In this document: piece after piece, positions 15,480 through 18,587 of the stretch
Layout of the letters: every line of letters begins with the position of its first letter
Position numbering within the stretch: the first letter of the stretch is position 1
Assembly (NCBI GenBank): GCA_900756035.1
Contig: CAAEIR010000024.1
Location: forward strand, 1 to 18,587
Origin: an uncultured Anaerostipes sp.
GTDB taxonomy: Bacteria > Bacillota > Clostridia > Lachnospirales > Lachnospiraceae
Length of the DNA: 18,587 nt
Direction of reading: 5' to 3'
The notes under the pieces: generated by a model
Database searches by the model: none
Seen by the model: only the letters and a program-made list of their open reading frames with translations
Told to the model about the DNA's origin: nothing
Position numbers and translations under genes: made by a program

Positions 15480-17486
15480 ATGGCAGATAGATTTAATAAA
15501 GAACAGGAGATAGCAATTCAGCATATGAATGGTCCGATGTTAGTGCTAGCAGGAGCAGGCTCAGGAAAAACAACCATTCTTACATATCGTATTCAGCATA
15601 TGATAGAAAACGGAATCTCACCTGAAAATATTATGGTTCTTACCTTTACAAAAGCAGCAGCGGAAGAAATGCAAAATCGTTTTCATCGTTTGATTGGCCG
15701 AAAAGCAAATGTGAAATTTGGTACCTTTCATAGCATTTTTTTAGAAATTTTGATAGAGCAGAGAATTTACACCTATCAAAATATTATCCGTTCCCAAGAT
15801 CAGCAAGAAATCATCAGAGAGATTGCTCAAGCGAACGGTTATTATTTAGGATCCAGTTATGGAGAAACTATAGAACGGATTATCAATATTTTAAATAACA
15901 TTGATTTATTAAAAAACCACATGGTGTCAAAACAAGAAGATTTAAAACTAATACGATTTCATGATATGTCCGAAGACGAACTTTGGAGATTTTATGAAAG
16001 TTATCAAAAGGAATTGAATCGCCGACATTTGTTAGATTTTGGTGATATGCTGTTAGAAACCTTGTATTTGTTTTTGAATCGTCCAGATATTTTATTTTAT
16101 TATCGAGAACGATATCCCTATATTTTAGTGGATGAATATCAGGATACCAATCTTTTGCAAGATAGGCTGATAACCTTACTGGCTGCACCGACCTATCATA
16201 TCTTTTGTGTCGGTGATGATGATCAGTCCATTTATGGATTCCGTGGTGCGAAACCGGAAATTATGTTATCCTTTACAGAAAAATATCCGAAGGCGCAGAT
16301 TATCCAGCTTCCATATAATTACCGATCAACGACAGCTATTGTGAATACTGCAGATCGAATTATACGTCATAATAAAAATCGTTACGAAAAGCAGATTCAA
16401 GCGGCAAGAACTGAAAATACAACCATCAATAGTGTAGAATTTAAAACTTTTCGACACAAAAAAGGAGAAGATGCGTTTGTTGTAAAGAAATTAAGAGAAG
16501 GAATTGAGAAAGGATTGCCGGCACATGAGATGGCGTGTCTGTTCCGTACCAATCGAGGGGTAGAGCAATTTGCAGCCTGTTTAGTAAAGGAAGAGATTCC
16601 ATTCTATACCGAAGTACCGATTCGAAACATTTTTGATCATTTTATTGCGAAAGATATTCTGGCATACATAAAATCTGCTGATGGAGATCATCGGGAAGAT
16701 TATCGAATTTTGAATAAGCCGTATCGCTTTATTCCAAAACAAATGATACAACCAGGTGTTTCTTTAGATACGCTTTCCATGAATTTTTCGAGTGGACAAC
16801 CTCTAACCAAGCAGCTAAATCAGTTGAAAAATCAGTTAAAAACCTTAAGAAAAGAGAAAAAAACACCGAAAGAGAAGTTATTTTATATTTATAAGACCAT
16901 CAATTATCATAAGTATCTTGAATCTTACACTAAGTTTAAGAATCTTTCGGAAGATCAGGAAGACGAACTTTATGAAATCTTTGATCAAATTTTAAATTTC
17001 TTTTCTAAATATGATACTGTTCCGGAATTAATGGAAGGAATCGCTCTCTATCGAAAGAGCCTGCAGGATTCCAGAAAAAAAGATAAAAGAAAAGGAAGAG
17101 TCATTTTATCTACCATTCATGGATCCAAGGGATTAGAGTATGAAAAAGTATTCTTATTTGATGTTTCAAAGAAAAATCTCCCATTTGAGAAAAAAGGAGA
17201 ACCAACAGATGTCGAAGAAGAACGAAGACTGTTTTATGTTGCAGTAACTCGTGCAAAGAACCAGATATTTATTCTTTCTAAGAAAGAAGAGGTATCCATG
17301 TTTTTACAAGAAGCAAAATTCCCATTAGAAAAGTTGACTCCAGGTGTCCATGTGGTGCATAAAAAATTTGGAGAAGGTGTTGTAAAGGATAAGAGCGGAT
17401 CAAATCTTACCATTGCATTTGTGGATCAAGCGAGAACATTCAAAATTTCTGTGTTAATGAGTGGGGGAATGCTAACAGTTGTTTAG
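15480..17486 (+). CDS. UvrD/PcrA-family ATP-dependent DNA helicase
   Basis: A 668-residue superfamily 1A helicase that would unwind DNA 3'-5' using ATP. All core motifs are visible: Q motif FNKEQEIAI (5-13), motif I GAGSGKT (25-31), Ia VLTFTKAAAEEM, Walker B VDEYQD (217-222), motif III VGDDDQSIYGFRGA (244-257), IV LPYNYRST, V STIHGSKGLEYE (about 543-554) and VI FYVAVTRAK (585-593). The C-terminus (about 620-668), with HKKFGEGVV, is the Tudor-like domain that binds RNA polymerase in PcrA/UvrD. Host PcrA proteins are usually around 720-740 residues; this one is shorter, mainly in the 2B region. AAAGGAGAT lies 8 nt before the ATG. Host PcrA supports transfer and replication of ICEs such as ICEBs1, so an element-encoded version may free the element from the host enzyme; that role is inferred. 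Confidence 0.93.
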   Translation: MADRFNKEQEIAIQHMNGPMLVLAGAGSGKTTILTYRIQHMIENGISPENIMVLTFTKAAAEEMQNRFHRLIGRKANVKFGTFHSIFLEILIEQRIYTYQNIIRSQDQQEIIREIAQANGYYLGSSYGETIERIINILNNIDLLKNHMVSKQEDLKLIRFHDMSEDELWRFYESYQKELNRRHLLDFGDMLLETLYLFLNRPDILFYYRERYPYILVDEYQDTNLLQDRLITLLAAPTYHIFCVGDDDQSIYGFRGAKPEIMLSFTEKYPKAQIIQLPYNYRSTTAIVNTADRIIRHNKNRYEKQIQAARTENTTINSVEFKTFRHKKGEDAFVVKKLREGIEKGLPAHEMACLFRTNRGVEQFAACLVKEEIPFYTEVPIRNIFDHFIAKDILAYIKSADGDHREDYRILNKPYRFIPKQMIQPGVSLDTLSMNFSSGQPLTKQLNQLKNQLKTLRKEKKTPKEKLFYIYKTINYHKYLESYTKFKNLSEDQEDELYEIFDQILNFFSKYDTVPELMEGIALYRKSLQDSRKKDKRKGRVILSTIHGSKGLEYEKVFLFDVSKKNLPFEKKGEPTDVEEERRLFYVAVTRAKNQIFILSKKEEVSMFLQEAKFPLEKLTPGVHVVHKKFGEGVVKDKSGSNLTIAFVDQARTFKISVLMSGGMLTVV

Positions 17487-17504
17487 GATAAAAAGAGGGG
17501 ATCG

Positions 17505-17550
17505 TCGGTCATTGAATGGTCGAGAATTCCCGCAGAGTATCTTAAAAGTG
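17505..17550 (+). repeat. Palindromic repeat element, copy 2
   Basis: The 29-nt core at 17505-17533 matches copy 1 at 28 positions; the single change (C to T, 17520) turns a G-C pair into G-U. The palindrome is TCGGTCA/TGGTCGA (17505-17511/17517-17523) with the same TTGAA loop. Similarity continues as tATCttAAAAG to about 17548. It lies 18 nt after the helicase stop and lacks the T-run of copy 1. Confidence 0.75.
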
Positions 17551-17565
17551 AGTAAGTGAAGCAGA

Positions 17566-17721
17566 ATGTGGTCCTGCTTCCTCTACAATTTAGAAGAATT
17601 CTTACATAAATTCATGGAAGAACTGAAAGAAGGGAAAGAGCAGGAAAAGACGGAAAACCAGCCGGAACAGAAAACATTGAAATGGGTTCGGGCGGGAGCC
17701 GGATCAGGATATTGGAGGTAA
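17566..17721 (+). CDS. Small ORF coupled to the PAPS-reductase-like gene
   Basis: A 51-residue reading frame from ATG 17566; an inner ATG at 17614 would give 35 residues. The product has a Glu/Lys/Gln-rich middle (EELKEGKEQEKTEN) and ends KTLKWVRAGAGSGYWR. Neither start has a strong RBS. The stop (17719-17721) is 2 nt before the next ATG, and the RBS of the next gene (GGAGG, 17714-17718) lies within this frame, which favours real translation and coupling. It could also be the remnant of a longer gene lost when the repeat arrived. Family not recognised. Confidence 0.4.
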   Translation: MWSCFLYNLEEFLHKFMEELKEGKEQEKTENQPEQKTLKWVRAGAGSGYWR

Positions 17722-17723
17722 TT

Positions 17724-18398
17724 ATGGAAAAAAATCATATTTATTGCGATAAGGAGTCGAAAGATGACTGGAAAGAACAAAAGAAACGGAAAAAGGCTAT
17801 TTTCACAGCGCGCCAGAATCTGCCATATAAAGTAAAAGTAAGAAAGGCAGAACTAAGAGCAAAAGAATTTATGCAAGAGCTTGACAGCCGAGGAATGAAT
17901 GCACATGTGAGTGTAGGTGGTCTGGATAGTATCGTGCTTATGATGTTTTTAAAGAAAATAGGAATCAATGTACCGGCAGTGTCAGTATCATCCTTGGAAG
18001 ATAAAAGTATTATCAAAGTACATAAGCAACTTGGAGTGATTTCATTGAAACAAGGAAAGCCAAAGACAGAAATCCTTCAGGAATTTGGATTTCCGGTAAT
18101 CAGCAAGAAAATCGCAGGACGAATTGATACATTGCAGAATCCGACAGATCGAAATCAAACAGTAAGACATGCGATTATAACTGGAGAATGCGGGGCACAA
18201 GGACATTTTGCAAAAAACAGCAGAATGAAACTACCAAAGAGGTGGTTGGAGTTGTTTGCAGGGTATGAAAATGAGAACGAAGGTGTTAATTACCAGATTG
18301 CACCATTTAAGGTAAGCAACAAATGCTGTTTATATATGAAAGAAAAGCCCTGTGAGATATATGCAAAAGAAAACAACAGTGCACCATTTTTAGTTTAG
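17724..18398 (+). pseudogene. PAPS-reductase-like ICE gene, C-terminally truncated
   Basis: A frame of 224 residues from ATG 17724 (GGAGG 5 nt upstream); the in-frame ATG at 17682 lacks an RBS. The N-type ATP-pyrophosphatase loop is VGGLDS (64-69) in place of the usual SGGKDS, followed by VPAVSVSSLEDKSI. NPTDRNQTVRHAIITGE, SRMKLP, YQIAPFKVSNKCCLYMKEKPC also fit the mobile-element branch of the phosphoadenosine phosphosulfate reductase family. In relatives I remember, the segment after NSxPFL continues with GLMASEGG and a further domain of about 100 or more residues; here the frame stops two codons later. The missing part is not found in another frame. The protein is probably non-functional unless the truncated form has been kept. 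Its normal role in ICEs is not established; the related IbrA/DndC-type enzymes act in defence or nucleic-acid modification. Confidence 0.75.
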
Positions 18399-18587
18399 AT
18401 ATTACAAACCTACGGATAGCGTCTATCATGAAGTCGAACAAGATGGAGAAATAAGTAAGAGTAAGGACGATTCAAAAATTGCCTCGACAAAAATTAAAAT
18501 TGGAGCAGAGATAGGAATTTCCTGTTTGGTTCAGGCTGCAATTGATTTTGTAATGGATAGGATTAAAAAAGAAAATAGAAAAGAAAA
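18394..18587 (+). other. Open frame without a start, unrelated to PAPS reductase
   Basis: A frame open from 18394 to the window end reads FRYYKPTDSVYHEVEQDGEI and continues with an acidic/basic segment, a hydrophobic helix (about GISCLVQAAIDFVMDRI) and a Lys-rich end. A stop at 18391-18393 closes it upstream, and the first ATG (about 18553) comes very late, so it looks like a gene that has lost its 5' part. It starts exactly where the PAPS-reductase similarity ends. Family not recognised; coding status is uncertain. Confidence 0.35.

Noticed and set aside
1..18587. tRNA or rRNA genes, integrase or attachment sites
   Set aside because: No tRNA-like cloverleaf, rRNA segment, recombinase motif or terminal direct repeats were seen; the window is interior to the element.

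Overview
The window looks like an internal part of an integrative and conjugative element (ICE) from an AT-rich, Gram-positive gut-type Firmicute, most likely a clostridial or Lachnospiraceae-like host. The reasons are: every gene lies on the + strand with strong Shine-Dalgarno sites; there is a sortase-type cell-wall adhesin with SpaA and VaFE domains; a PrgI-VirB4 fusion and a VirD4/TraG coupling protein are present; and there is a PAPS-reductase-like gene of the kind found in clostridial ICEs. No relaxase, integrase or attachment site is visible, so both ends of the element lie outside the window.

Layout. 1-318: a structured leader that resembles the right end / omega RNA of IS200/IS605 TnpB elements, with no tnpB. 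319-5190: a 1623-residue surface adhesin. 5191-5414: a second omega-RNA-like segment of a different sequence type, then a strong terminator. 5415-8597: virB4. 8598-8880: a spacer with a 15-bp perfect inverted repeat and iteron-like motifs. 8881-10150: two coupled small genes, a winged-helix protein and a protein with a RusA-like acidic-residue pattern. 10151-10742: a 592-bp noncoding stretch with a 31-bp direct repeat, a hairpin and two doubtful tiny ORFs. 10743-15240: three genes whose ends overlap (a winged-helix protein, a protein combining sigma-region-4-like and alpha-CTD-like segments, and virD4). 15480-17486: a UvrD/PcrA-type helicase behind its own promoter. 17566-18398: a small ORF coupled to a PAPS-reductase-like gene that is cut short. 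18399-18587: an unrelated open frame without a start.

How the parts may work together. The adhesin would bring cells into contact. VirB4 and VirD4 would power secretion and DNA delivery. The helicase would unwind the nicked element. The winged-helix, sigma4/alpha-CTD-like and RusA-like proteins are plausible DNA-processing, replication or regulatory accessories, and the repeat-rich spacers are plausible binding sites for them. These roles are inferred from families and context.

The most unusual points are: two TnpB-type RNA ends flanking one adhesin gene without any tnpB; the RusA-like D-x-D plus 19-residue-spaced D pattern in an unassigned ICE protein; two iteron-like arrays; a 29-nt palindromic noncoding element present twice (28/29 identical) just after virD4 and just after the helicase; and the abrupt truncation of the PAPS-reductase-like gene near position 18392.
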